Source: Amphiura filiformis
Taxonomy: Eukaryota; Echinodermata; Ophiuroidea; Amphilepidida; Amphiuridae
Assembly: GCF_039555335.1 (NCBI RefSeq)
Contig: NC_092628.1
Location: forward strand, 97,778,536-97,842,535
Direction of reading: 5' to 3'
DNA: 64,000 nucleotides
Positions within the stretch are counted from its first letter, which is position 1; each line of letters opens with the position of its first letter. The notes under the pieces were generated by a model that did no database searches, had not been told where the DNA came from, and was given only the letters and a program-made list of their open reading frames with translations. Below are positions 32,803-44,482 of this stretch, piece after piece. A program made the position numbers and the translations under genes.

Positions 32803-33894
32803 TTATTTAGGGACGCGCCATTAGAATTCTCGGGGGAAAATTCACCCACTACATGAGCAAAAAAAATCCCCACCAACACTAAAAAAAAACCAAATTTCCC
32901 CCACCTAACTGTGTATAAATGCATGAAATTAAAAAAAATCCCCGACCACAACTTCCTACCCCCCACCCCGAGAATCTAAAAAGGCGTCCCTCACCTCACC
33001 GAGACAAAACAATACATCGACAAGATCATGATGATTGTAGTTGTACCATGACTATATACCAAACCATCGCTTTATGTTTACCGCTCAACTCGCAAAAGCT
33101 CGGCGTAAATATTGTAAATACGCGGAATTCCCAGGAAATATACCATGGCAAGGTGCCTAGATGTCTAGCCACATTCTCAATTGCGTGGGAAACTGGGAAT
33201 TGATTTTGATCACTTATACCAATAATTTTTTAAAGAAAATGGAAAAAGATAATTGGCTATTACTTTTAGCCCCGCCCACAACAGTGATCCACTGATTAAA
33301 TCCTTTTGGTTATAAAAAGTGACATTTATAAAAAAAATATAACGATCAGATCATGTACTTTCTGCAAGTGTTGGGATCTGATGATTGAAGTTCTGAAGAA
33401 AATTGGTCATTTTTTTTAATGCATGAGGTTTAAATAAAAGTTGACTTAACCTGGGTGACTTTCACACGACTGCGCCTCTCTCAGTTCTTTCTCCATCCCT
33501 CTCTCACTCTATTTCTGTATCTCTCTCTCTCCCTTCAAAATCCCTCCCTCCAGTTCTCACATTTTTTAGAACCCGAACTCGAGTCCCAATTTCAGTAGGC
33601 CTACCGTATACCTGTACCTGTACCAGCATACGAGGGGGGGGGCACAGTCAGTATCGTCCCTATTTTTACCCCCCTTCCTTCTCTCTATTCTCACAGTCTT
33701 CTCGTCCCCATTTCCACATCTCCGTCCCCATTTTAGGTGTCGTGTGGGGGGTCTGCCCGACCCCCCCCGCTGGATACGCTACTGCCTGTACCCATACTCA
33801 CGGGTCCGGACCAAAACACGGCCTTGGACCTGTACCCCGACTCGTGCCCAATAGGCCTGCTACCAGTGTGCTTCTCTCCCTCGCTGTTTCTGTC

Positions 33895-34061
33895 CAGTGG
33901 CGAAGCGCCATAGGGGCGTGGGGGGGCACGTGCCCCAATTGCTCTGAAAATTTTAGAAAATCCCATAGGAAAATTGCCAAAAACGGCTTGTGCCCCCAAT
34001 CAGACCCAGTGCCCCCCCCCCATCATGGTCCCCCCATGTGATGACCCACGCCACGCCACTG
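33895..34061. mobile_element. hAT-type MITE with 8-bp duplication
   Basis: The ends are CAGTGGCG and CGCCACTG, with an exact 8-bp direct repeat TTTCTGTC immediately outside (33,887-33,894 and 34,062-34,069). An 8-bp duplication plus CAGTGGCG ends is typical of hAT superfamily MITEs. The interior has G- and C-runs and no transposase. Confidence 0.85.
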
Positions 34062-34169
34062 TTTCTGTCCTTCTCCCTCGCTGTCTTTCATCCCAGCCCC
34101 TCTCTTTCTTCAGAATAGTTTTTTATTTTTGTTATTAAACTTTACCACATACAGGTACATGGATAGACT

Positions 34170-34470
34170 TGTTTGTTTGTAAAAACAATTTGATTGGCTG
34201 TGTCCCGTAAGTGACTTTACACCACGCCCTAGTCAGGGTGCTGTAGGTGACTTAAGACGGTACATCATAGCAATAAAGACAAACAATTTAATTGGCTGTG
34301 TCCGTAAGTGACTTTACACCAAGCCCTGTGTGAGTGACTTTATCTGGTAGACGGTACATCATAGCAAAAGATAAACAATTTAATTGGCTGTGCTCCGTAA
34401 GTGACTTTACACCACGCCCTATGTGAGTGACTTTAGACCGCACCCTGGTAACATCATAAATTGACAATAA
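34170..34470 (+). repeat. Minisatellite, three units of about 95 bp
   Basis: Three imperfect units, each starting AAACAATTTRATTGGCTGTG, then CCGTAAGTGACTTTACACCA and GCCCT, then a TGAGTGACTTTA-like stretch, and ending GACGGTACATCATAGCAA in the first two. Confidence 0.7.
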
Positions 34471-34644
34471 CAAACAAGAATTTTGATTGATCTGTTAAAG
34501 AGTACAAAGAAGAGGGGAATTTTTGGCGACTAGGATTGCGTGATATGGCTTTTACGGAGGTTACCTACACCCCCAAATATTAAACCGGATTAATTACATT
34601 AATAAAACCTACATGTATGACTCAGTATGGTTTCTTTAATTAAG

Positions 34645-35058
34645 GGCTGTGTAATAATTATGAGCCCTGGGGGAGGGCAAAATGGTAGGGAGGGGGCAAG
34701 AAATTTTGGCCAGCCACTTAAAGGGGGGGGGCGATTTTTAGCGAGCCAAGGGGGGAGGCAATCGATTTTTGGTGGGCGAGTGGGGGGAAAGTAATTTTTC
34801 AGGTTAGGGGGAGGGGGTGTCAAGCGATTTTTTGCCAGCCAAGGGGGGGGAGGCAATCAATTTTTTGGTGGGCCGAGTGGGGGAAAGTAATTTTTCAGGC
34901 GGGGTGTCAAGCGATTTTGGCCAGCCAAGGGGGGGAGGCAATCGATTTTTGGTGGGCGAGTGGGGGAAAGTAATTTTTCAAGCCAGGGTGGGGGGGGGGG
35001 TCAAGCGATTTTTGGCGGGCCGCTCGGAAACGGGGGGCTCATATTCATTGCACAGCTT
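34645..35058. mobile_element. G-rich inverted-repeat element, copy 2
   Basis: Same ends as the 32,485 copy (AGGGCTGTGTAATAATTATG ... GGGCTCATATTCATTGCACA). The internal array is larger: at least six CAAGCGATTTTTGGC / CAATCGATTTTTGGTG units alternating with AAAGTAATTTTTCAGG. The right end is degraded. Confidence 0.75.
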
Positions 35059-35442
35059 CATTGCACGTCTTCTAATTAACATGACATCTACACATAAAAA
35101 CCTAAATTAAATGGGTTTATACAGGGGCCGAATTAGTTGTGGTCGAATTGGCATGGGGCGAATTGACTCTATGTGGCCGAATTGGTTTAGGTCCTGCTAT
35201 ACACGTGAATATCTCATTGAACATGCGATCACCGCAAAAGAAGGGAGCTATTTTTATCACAAATTGTGCCGAAATATTCATGTGAGCACACTTAAAATGG
35301 GACATACTATCTGGGAATTATGTCACCAACACGTATAGTAACAGAATGGTAAGTGAAGTTAGATAAAAGGGGGTTATTTCAGGGTATGTTTATCATGCTG
35401 TATTGTCATTATAATTTATGTGGTCTTACGTAATATGTTTTC

Positions 35443-35525
35443 CCCCCGATTTTAGATACGAAAGGACACTAGCCACGAATGCTCGAGGCATTCGTGGCTA
35501 GTGTTTCTCGAGCAACATGGGCATG
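35443..35525. repeat. Hairpin-bearing inverted repeat, right copy
   Basis: Reverse complement of 31,698-31,778, including the full hairpin. Immediately to the right a GCGTATCCAGGGG-type G-rich module follows (35,550-35,600). Confidence 0.8.
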
Positions 35526-35529
35526 GATG

Positions 35530-38000
35530 GTGAATGCATCAGCATCAGGCACGTATCCAGGGGAGGGGCGAAGGGGGCGCGCGCCCCCCGGGTAAAAAAA
35601 GCGAGGGAGAGAAAGGAAGGGGAAAAGAGACGGGGGGCAAAGTAGGATTGTGAGTATAAGCTAGGCCTACATAGGCTTTGGTTATTTTTCAGCATATTTA
35701 TATGCTGAAATAGGCACGTATAATAGTAGGCTACTGCATGTGATTTTAAAACACAAGGCCTATTACTATAGCCAAAATAGCAATTTCTCGATCATGAGAG
35801 GATGTACCTTCTGCGTTAGCATACTTTTCATAGAATAACACGATCGCGCGACCTGCATGACAGAACCTTGACATTTCCTAGCAACGACCGTGTGATTGGT
35901 AAATTCTCAAAAGCTGTGTTTGCGCCGTAAGCGCCGGTATTTGCGTAGTACGCTCGGCGCAAATAACTGTGCGTACCCAAGTTAGCTCTCATGATCGAGA
36001 ATTTAATATTTTGGCTATAGGGAATATATATGCGTAATGCAGGCACAGATGGGGGCATAAAAGGAAAAGGAAAGAAGAGAAGAGGAGGACGAGAGAAAGA
36101 AAGAGAAATAGACGGACCCAGCAAACACAGAAATGTTCTTAAAATGTTTTTTCAAAATGTTTTAATAACATTTAAATGTCGGGTTATATGTAGATCATGA
36201 AAACCATAACAGTTCTGTGAAAACTTGTCCATGAATGTCTTCAATTGGGCCGTCATGTGACAAATTTTCGGCTTTTTTTCAAACTAAAATTTTACACAAT
36301 AATATTGTGCCAAAATGGGCCACCAAATGGCTTCAATTAGGTCTTCATTTTGTAAAAGTTTCTCACTTCTAAGGGGGGGCACATCCCCCCTCAGACAAGC
36401 GCTCCGGGATGTCTGCTACCCGGCCATATTGTATTTGACTAAGATCTAATTTGCACCCCATTCTGTCGGTCGGCATGACGTCACTCGCCATAAATCACTA
36501 CATCCCATTGGTTGTTTTTTGCAAGATTCTGCTGTTCCATTTTGCGCCCGCAGAAGCGAAGGGTTATGCGTATAACATCCCAAGCCTTGGCTTTGCTTTG
36601 GCTATATGGACCAAAGATTTTGTGCACATAATTTTAGGCCTATATCAAAATATATATTTTGGATAATTGTACAGCTATCGTTTCTACAATATGAAATTTG
36701 AAAGTTTACATTATCAAAGACTTCCGCAAAAAACTGGTCATCGCTAGCATCTTCGATGAAGAAAATGAGAATATTCACGCCGGGACAGGCCAAAAACCTT
36801 ACCTCGATCGTAAAATCCACCCGATACATGTCATAAAGAAGCCATTTAATTCATTGTTGTAGTGTCAGTGATTGTCTCTGTGTATTGTCCTTGCAGCTGT
36901 AAGATGAGTTGTCAAGGTGAATTTATATATACTCGATCGCTGAATCAGCACTGGAAAATCCTTATCCAAATAGTGTAAGATATTTTGAGTGATAGCGGTG
37001 AAGTTTATGATGTTGTTTCTTTGCAAATTCCCAATGTTTTTCACGTCCAAATGTATTGTGAACTTTCATAATGATTGCATTATCATTTTGGAAGAAAAAA
37101 AGAAAAATCTAAAACTTTAAAAAGATCGTACATTAAGGCTTTTTAATACAACCAATCACAAAACCCGTCGGAAATTTTGCAAACATCACACCCCCATCCC
37201 AGGACCCCCATGCACCACGGTGCCCACGTGGCTTCGCTTTTCTGTGAGTGATATAAAGTCAGCTTCACACCTGTGATTTGTGAAGCGAATCTGACATTTC
37301 TTTGTGAAATTTGCAATTCACAGCAACGGGATTCCATGAAATTGACAAATGAAGTGTGATGTGTGCAGACTAGATATAATGAAGGGGACACTGGCTGTTG
37401 TACTCAATCACAATGTATGAATGGGGGAAATCACAAAACTTCATAAAATATATACAATTTGTACCTCTTGGTGAAACAATTCAAAACGTTCCATGTCTGT
37501 ATGTTCTTTTTTCCTTTCCACCAGGCCCAAGTACAGGTGAATAAAAATGGAAAAAAAAAAAGAAGAAAAAACAATTCAAAACGTTCGATTTTTTATCACT
37601 ATATCAGGGGATTAAACTCCCAATAATTACTTTTTAAAGGAAAAGTAAATTGGTGTTTTCTATTCGGAGAAAATTGATTGGAATTGAACAAAAGTTTACT
37701 ATCTATTCGGTATTCCCATTCACGCTCCAGGCACCACTAAGCATTACTCATCACTGCATTCATATTTTGATGATCCCCATCATCTTATACGAGCATGATG
37801 ACCTCAGCTCATATACATGTATACGTATATATCGCTCCTCATTAAATATGCATGAATCCGATCATGGCTATCATGTGGTCTTTATTCAGTAGATCGGAGT
37901 GGTCGGAATTGACCCAACGTGCCTTTATGAATGGATTTATGACCTTACAGGGGTCAGACGTACATGTATATGCATATTCATGATGTTTTTCGTAACAATC
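35530..38000. other. Repeat-containing intergenic DNA upstream of ARL6IP4
   Basis: Holds a G-rich module (35,550-35,605), a GA-rich tract (36,055-36,110), one unit of the 30-kb tandem family (36,225-36,420) and AT-rich DNA. No further gene is supported. Confidence 0.45.
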
Positions 38001-38021
38001 AAGATGGCTGCTTGGTCCTAG
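37995..38021 (+). promoter_or_regulatory. Possible ARL6IP4 5' UTR with YY1-like site and mini-uORF
   Basis: AATCAAGATGGCTGC matches the YY1-type CAAGATGGC motif often found just downstream of housekeeping start sites. Its ATG (38,004) opens a five-codon frame (MAAWS) ending in TAG. A polypyrimidine tract and ATGCAG at 38,208-38,232 suggest a 5' UTR intron acceptor just before the coding ATG. The transcription start and the donor are not resolved. Confidence 0.3.
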
Positions 38022-38242
38022 CTAGCACAGACAATTAAAATCTGTGGTTCCATTTGGAAAATATTGCCGTTTGAAAATGGACTTTATCTGGCGTCAAACG
38101 AACAAAAAAATTTGATGACTCACTGAAGATACCGTACTGAAATTTCATTTGGGCCGAGTAAAAAAAATAACATACACGTATACATATGTACATTTAGTCA
38201 CTTTCATTGTTTTGCTTTGTTGTTTCCATGCAGGTCTAAGGA

Positions 38243-40403
38243 ATGGCAGGTGACAGGAGAGGAAGCAGGTCTCCTGACAGGTCAAGGTCCAAATCAGATT
38301 CAGGGCGGCACCGAAGTCCAACACACGAAAAAGCCTCAAAAAAATCGTATAGATCAGATGAAGTGAATAGCAGAAGAGAAAGAGATGATAGGAGCAGAAG
38401 ATATGAAGATGTAGGAAAAAGCAGGGAATCAACTGGAAATGCTTCGAGGGAGAGTCAAGTAACTCGGAAATCGCAGAGGTGTTTCTCCACATGATAGCAC
38501 TCATCAGGATAGAAATGAACATGCAAAGAATAGAAGTCTCTTAGAGTCGCCAAAGAATAGCAGTACTAGTGCATCATATTTGCCTAAGGCTTACACAAAA
38601 GGCCCAGAAGAGTCTGTCGAGGTAATTGTTCCAAAACAAAAACAGCGCAGACCATCAACAAGTAGCAGCTCTTATGATTCAGACACAAGCAGTGCTAACA
38701 GTGTGAAGGAAGTCAAACTTCCAAAAGCTTATTGTCGTTTTGAAAATGATAAGAGCCAAGTACTAAATCTTGTTGAACAAGAGAAAGTTAAGATGGCAAA
38801 AAAGCGTCGTCTGCCTGAGGAGTCATCCAATAGTGGTGGAAGTGAGTCGGGGGATAAGCTTCCGAAAGCTTATGCAGTAGCTGAAAAGAAAGACAGGCAA
38901 AACTCTAAAGTTAAAAAATCGAAACAAAGAAATTCAGATTCTTCGTTTAGAACCACAAGTGAATCAGATGATGCAGAATCCAAACACAAAGAGAGACGTA
39001 AATCTGGAGGATCTCATTTTTCTCCTAGTCCTGAAAAGAGGAGTAGAGGAGATCGAAATAGCCACAAAAAATCGCAGTCAAGTCAAGGAAATATGTCAAA
39101 GTCAAGATCAAGAAGTGCTGATCTTAGTCGTACATCTGGACAGCATGAGAGTCACAGGAGAGATTCTAAGCACAGAAGAAGTGATTCTCTCAGGAGACGT
39201 GATTCCCCTCAAAGACACACAGGAAATGAAAGAAGTAGATCTCCAAGGGGCCATAATGCTGATTCTCCCAGAAAACATGAGTCCCTCGGAGACATACAGC
39301 AAATGAAAGAAGCAGGTCTCCACGGGGCCATAATACTCATAGGAGCAGATCTCCAAAAGGTAGTAGATCAAAAAATGATGAAAAAAGTCCATCGCCTAAA
39401 AGAGGGACCAAAAGAACCAGTAGTGGGAGTAGATCACCTCAAAGAGACAGGAGAAATGGAAGGAAACATTCCCCAAGTGTGGATAAGAATGTGAGAAAAG
39501 ACAATGATAAATCTAAAAAATCAGACAAGGCTTCACAAAGGAGGCATAGTCGTAGTAGGTCAAAAGATCGTGATGATCGCAAATCAAAGACACACTCTTC
39601 ATCCTCTAGAAGAGAAGATTCAAAGTCAAGAACTGAAGTTGTACATAAAAGCGATAGTAAAGAGAAATCAAGGCATAATTCAAGCCGTTCAGGGCATTCC
39701 CCTGAGAACCCAAAAAGACATCAGGAGAGATCGTCGAGTCCGACACAGAAAAGACGACAAGAGAGATCGTCGAGTCCAACACAGAACAGACAACGTGAGA
39801 GATCCCGAAGTCCGCCACAGAGAAGACAACGAGAGAGGTCGTTAAGTGCGCCACAGAAAAGTCAACGTGAGAGATCATTAAGTGTGCCACGGAAAAGTCA
39901 GCGAGAGAGATCGTTAAGTCCGCCACAGAAAAGACAACGGGACAGATCGCTAAGTCCACCACAGAAAAGACAGCGTGAGAGATCGTTAAGTCCACCACAG
40001 AAAAATCAACGGGAGAGATCACTTAGTCCGATGCAGAAAAGACAACGGGAGAGATCGTTAAGTCCACCACAGAAAAGTCAACGGGAGAGATCATTTAGTC
40101 CGATGCAGAAAAGACAACGAGAGAGATCGTTGAGTCCACCACAAAAGTTACCAGTGCAGCATACTTCTGAAGAATCTCCATCTCCAGCTAAGAAAGCAAA
40201 GGTAAAAAGGAAAAAAGATAAATCGGAAAAGAAGAAATCCAAAAAGGACAAAAAGAAGAAAAAAGACAAGAAGGCTAAGAAAAAGAAGAAGGAACACAAA
40301 ACCAAGAAAAGACACAAAGACAAGTCTTACTCAGAGCCAGAAGATGAGCCAAAGGAGAGAAAATTTTCAAGCATTCAGCAGTTCCTACTGAAAATGGCTG
40401 GAG
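38243..40403 (+). CDS. ARL6IP4: ARL6IP4 exon with RS domain, two compensating indels
   Basis: The ATG at 38,243 follows a likely acceptor (TTTCCATGCAG) and GTCTAAGGA. Frame 1 runs to about 38,470 ([20 protein letters not shown]...). One extra base near 38,469-38,476 shifts the sense frame, which then runs as [26 protein letters not shown] and more RS sequence to about 39,283. There one base is missing, in a TCCCTC context, and the original frame resumes as [11 protein letters not shown]. Sense codons end at 40,403 with donor GTGAGT. Read without correction, translation stops after 83 codons. Confidence 0.85.
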
Positions 40404-43188
40404 GTGAGTAGGATTCTATTCTAAAAGTGGAACCTATTTCACATGAATTCTGTCAACACAAAAAAACTGATTATATAATAAGTGATATAGCACAAAATGT
40501 TTTCAGGTCCAAGCATTTATGCCTTACATTTGTACAATTTGTATAATGACCTGATAACACAAAATCTTCTCCCTTTTATCCGCTCTGCCTCTTATTATGT
40601 CCCTAGTATCATGGTTTTAGTACTTCTTCCTAGTCAACTGCTAAAAAATTGTGAATGTGAAACATAAAATGTACAATTTTTAAGTCAGCATAAGTAGACC
40701 CTATGCTCCGAAAAATTGTAACGGCTATTATTGTATTTTTGCTATATTCGCAAAGTTTGATGGTCACCCATGCTTTGCGGATTGTTAAATAATATCACCA
40801 ACCCATGGCACATTTACCCGTGTTAATTCTATCCACTAAGAGGCTGTGTGTATATACGTTATGACACGAGATGACGCGAACTAAATGATACGGTTTTTCT
40901 TTTGTTTGACGCGGCGTGTTGATACACGAAGACGCAAGATTTTTTTTTGTTTGACGCGATGTAGTTGTTAGCGGACATACATGTAGTTACCGATGCTCAC
41001 TATTTTGAGGTCCCTGGATATTTTTTTAAGGTATTTTTGCTCATTTCTGGACTTTAATCACTAAGATTGAAAAAAATGAGGTGAATATGCAGCGTAACTC
41101 GGTGAATGATTAGGTTTATTTGCAGTTGCATCAGCACCGTTCGAGTTTTTATCACGAAAAGTTTTGCAACTCAGTAATTTGTTATACCAAAATCTATGTC
41201 AAGTTGATATGCCCTCTCATTTTAGGAAAGTGTGGTGAAAACAAAAGGAATGTAAGAAACTAACATTGTCTGGGACCAAAACCAAAACAACTCAAGGCAC
41301 CTAAATAATAAGCAATTGCCTTGTTTGCTACATGCCTCTGGCTTGGTGCCCCTTCATCATGTTCGTGGAACTTTGGACCTACATGTATATTCCTTATAGC
41401 ATGTTATTGTCTTGTTGCCCTAGCATGAATTAGCCAAATTGTTTTGAAAATGGGTTGCCCTCACTAAATGAACTTTGGTCCCATGTAGCTTCAGGGGTGC
41501 TTAACATTTAATAGACATGTTTCCTGAACAGAACAATTAGGATTAAAGCACCTGCATTCATCTACATGTTCTTGTTTCTGTTTAGTTCCTGTTCCTGGCC
41601 CTTTACCAGCAGATGACGATAAATCTTCATCACGAAGAACCATGACACCAATGACCAAAGAAGAGTATGAGAAGAAACAGAGCAAAGTCAGGCGTGTTCT
41701 GGATTCTGATACAGGTCGACATAGGTAAGAAATTATAATTTAGTGTAGAACCTTTTAAACAAATCTTGACACTACAACTAGTGAGGAGGGTCCTGAAATT
41801 GACTGATCCTGACGGATCTGCTTAATGTTGAGTGTTGTACATGTACAGTGTTGAGAATTTTGCACATTTTGAATTGCCATTTTATTTTATTTTGTTTTCT
41901 CAGGTTAGTAAAAGGAGATGGTGAAATTATTGAGGAAATTGTCAGCAGAGACCGACATCGAGAAATTAACAAGGTGAGTTATTTAATGTATTACTATAAA
42001 TAGAAAGGAATCCTATTGTTTAAGGTCATAGAGTCATGCATGTATCTGCCATAGTGTTAACGAAACATGGTGATGGTGTTATTTGTGGAGCAACTGTATT
42101 GTAAAGAATCATATTAAACGAGCATAGGCGTAAATCCTGGGGGATGGGGGATTTTTCCCTCCCCAATATTTTGCCAGGGGGATGGTCCATACAATCATCC
42201 CCCCCAATGTTGACATCTGAATATGGGTTTCTGACCAAATTAACCTCATATTTGCCCATTTCAGCCCCAAAAGTGCTTTGTACCAGAAACTTATTTTGTC
42301 GCCAAAAGGTGCTGGATTCACTATGCTTTAAGATTTTTTTTCCAAACCCATCCCCCAATGTCAAAAAGAAATCTACGCCATAGTAAACGAGCAATTTACT
42401 CACAAAAAACATTCTGTATTGTCATAAATTACATTAAAAAAAACTCATACAAATTTTCTTGTCATTTGATTGGCCAACTACTATTGATTATTTTTGCTAT
42501 TTTTAGCAGCCAGTTGCAAAAGGACTATTGCACTCCGCGTCCGTGCAATATTTATTTTTCCATTGCACAGACGCGAAGCTACCATAGCAATGCTGACAGA
42601 CGCTTGAGGTTTCCACCTCGACTCGCCAATTTATTTTGTTTTCCTGGTGATATATAAAATTAAGTGGAAGCAAGGGAACTTATTTATGAGTTATATTAAA
42701 CAAATATTGAATGTTTTTATTCATTCAATGGAAAGAATATTTCCATTCAATATGAACTGTTCCACTCGACAAAGCCTTGTTGAATGAAACTGTCCATATT
42801 TCACCTCATGAAAATATTCTTACCATTGGACTCATAAACATTCAATATTTGTATACTATTTAATGGCAGGAAAAGAATATTATATAAATGTAAAACAAAA
42901 TCGCTGGCATGTTCAATTTCATGAGGCAAACATTTGACTTTGCATATTTTTTACCATTACCCACTCCGGCATTTAATATCTGTATAGTACAAATGTATCT
43001 ATTGTTGCTAAATGGATCAATGAAATCATTTTTTACATGTAACTCAATAATTACTATCTCTTCAATGTTGACATTGTGCCCTTGTTTCACACTGTAATTT
43101 GTGTTTCGGTGTAATTTTTCTACCATCACAGAAAGCAACTCGAGCAGATGGGGAGTCCTTCAGCCGAAGTCTAGGCCTGTACAAATAA
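38243..43188 (+). CDS. ARL6IP4: ARL6IP4 (SRp25-like), RS-rich splicing regulator
   Basis: Four coding exons (2161+139+70+57 nt) total 809 codons if two opposite single-base indels in the first exon cancel. The protein would be about 808 residues, longer than the mammalian isoforms I know. N-terminal three quarters: disordered RS/Arg/Ser-rich sequence with three LPKAY motifs, a 12-unit [10 protein letters not shown](R/S)Q repeat and a Lys-rich stretch ([20 protein letters not shown]). C-terminus: the family signature [50 protein letters not shown]. Known role: nuclear-speckle protein that binds ARL6 and modulates splice-site choice. The C-terminal homology is strong. The indels may be assembly errors or a real lesion. 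Confidence 0.88.
39720..40152 (+). repeat. Coding minisatellite: 12 x 36 bp (12 residues)
   Basis: Twelve in-register units, consensus [12 protein letters not shown], with variants RSSSPTQ, SAPQKS, SVPRKS and SPMQK. The last five alternate SPPQ and SPMQ, giving a 72-bp higher-order period. No unit carries a frameshift. The repeated R-S-x-S-P context gives phosphorylation sites typical of SR-protein kinases. Confidence 0.9.
41586..41724 (+). CDS. ARL6IP4: ARL6IP4 exon: start of conserved C-terminal domain
   Basis: Acceptor TTCTGTTTAG, donor GTAAGA. Enters with the last two bases of a Val codon and encodes [18 protein letters not shown] then [12 protein letters not shown].. to DSDTGRH. Confidence 0.9.
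41904..41973 (+). CDS. ARL6IP4: ARL6IP4 exon: conserved KGDGE segment
   Basis: Acceptor TTTTGTTTTCTCAG, donor GTGAGT. Encodes [20 protein letters not shown] followed by EINK; almost every residue fits the family pattern. Confidence 0.9.
42124..42384. mobile_element. Inverted-repeat element in the last ARL6IP4 intron
   Basis: Begins TAGGCGTAAATCCTGGGGGA and ends CCCCCAATGTC...AAATCTACGCCATA, so TAGGCGTA(G/A)AT-like ends face each other with adjacent G and C runs. About 260 bp, non-coding. Confidence 0.55.
43132..43188 (+). CDS. ARL6IP4: ARL6IP4 terminal exon
   Basis: Acceptor TTCTACCATCACAG. Encodes [18 protein letters not shown] and stop TAA at 43,186-43,188. The 3' UTR follows; an AATAAAA word at about 43,249 could serve as a poly(A) signal. 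Confidence 0.88.
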   Translation, partial: KATRADGESFSRSLGLYK

Positions 43189-44480
43189 ACCATGCCATGT
43201 AGAATTCAGATGAGAATACTCAGTAGTGTGGAAGTGCTGTAGTTAATATAATAAAATAGAATGACTCTCATTCCTTATGGACGCAATTCTTTTTTGTAAA
43301 TAATTCTACAAGTGGATTGTAAGTGGTTTACCTTTGGTCTAACATAAACCCGGAGTGTAGAGGTACAGTCATGTACACAATGAACATCATGGATTGGTTC
43401 TGGAAATAACAGTCATAAATTCCTGTGTACAATGGTTGTGTGAAATCTACTAAAGTGAGTTACTTGTATTCTTGAAATATGATAAATTTAAATGACTAAA
43501 AGGTTTGTCTCAAAGCTCACAAGTGGTTTGAAAACAAATGCAAAATTTTTTCATTATTCCTGACTTAGTATTTTTATGGTATTTTGAGAAAAAAGTCTGA
43601 TTTTCGCCGAACTTTTCTGGAAAAAACTGTAAAAATTTTTGTTTGTTTTGAAATAAAAAAAGTTTCCATGTTTCTTTTTTTTTCAAATCGAGAGACAAAC
43701 TTTTTTTTTTTTGGCCTTTAAACAAAGTTTGTATTAAAAGCACTATCAGTGATCCATGCAAATCAGTAAAAATATGTCATTTTTTTAGGAATGGTTTAAA
43801 AGTTATGGATAACTCTATAATAATATTATCATCAAGTGTTTTTTATATCAAAAGGAACGAAAATAACAATGTTGATAAATATGAAGCTCCATTCAATTGC
43901 ATGTCGCCACAAGTGTCCAAGTAAAATGCGAGCATTTACCCTTTTTATTTCATGTTCGGTCTTATCACTTATATGCTATGTTAGCAGTGTAGCACTATAT
44001 TCTTTACAAAAATGTAAAATTTGATATTGGATGATTTTTTGAATCACTGATTGTGCCTTTAAATGAACGCACCAAAGATTACTTTAAAGCATGATATTTT
44101 AGCCGTTTTAAGATTTTAGAGATGATCCACGTTTCTGCGACATGAAATTTGTGCAAATTTGTATTTCCTTAAAGGCATAATTATAGGAAGAAAAAATATT
44201 CACAATGCATAAAAATTTTAGAGGGAATGAGTACTTAATAGTTAATAAGAAATAAATAAATAAATGTGCGATTAGTATTGAAAATTGATTTTTATTTTGC
44301 CCTCTTTTAATTTTGGGCCAAACAAATGAGCTAAAACCGTGAGAATTGTCCATTGGAGTGCCCATCTACTCTGTGTATCGGTGCGATGAGTGTGTGCATC
44401 GAGGATGATCTACAGACTATCCTGTAGATTCATGCATAGACATATGAATAAGATGTACATGTATAACCTAAACATGGATA
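43189..44480. other. ARL6IP4 3' UTR and AT-rich downstream DNA
   Basis: The 3' UTR extends an unknown distance. Poly-A/T runs lie at 43,670-43,710. No other gene is supported. Confidence 0.45.
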
Positions 44481-44482
44481 TT

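Noticed and set aside
34599-35110. Pro- and Gly-rich frames over 34.6-35.1 kb
   Set aside because: They follow the internal tandem array of the G-rich inverted-repeat element on both strands.
39606-40323. Long antisense frames rich in Val/Ile/Ser and Phe opposite ARL6IP4
   Set aside because: They are shadows of the 36-bp coding repeat and the Lys-rich stretch on the sense strand.
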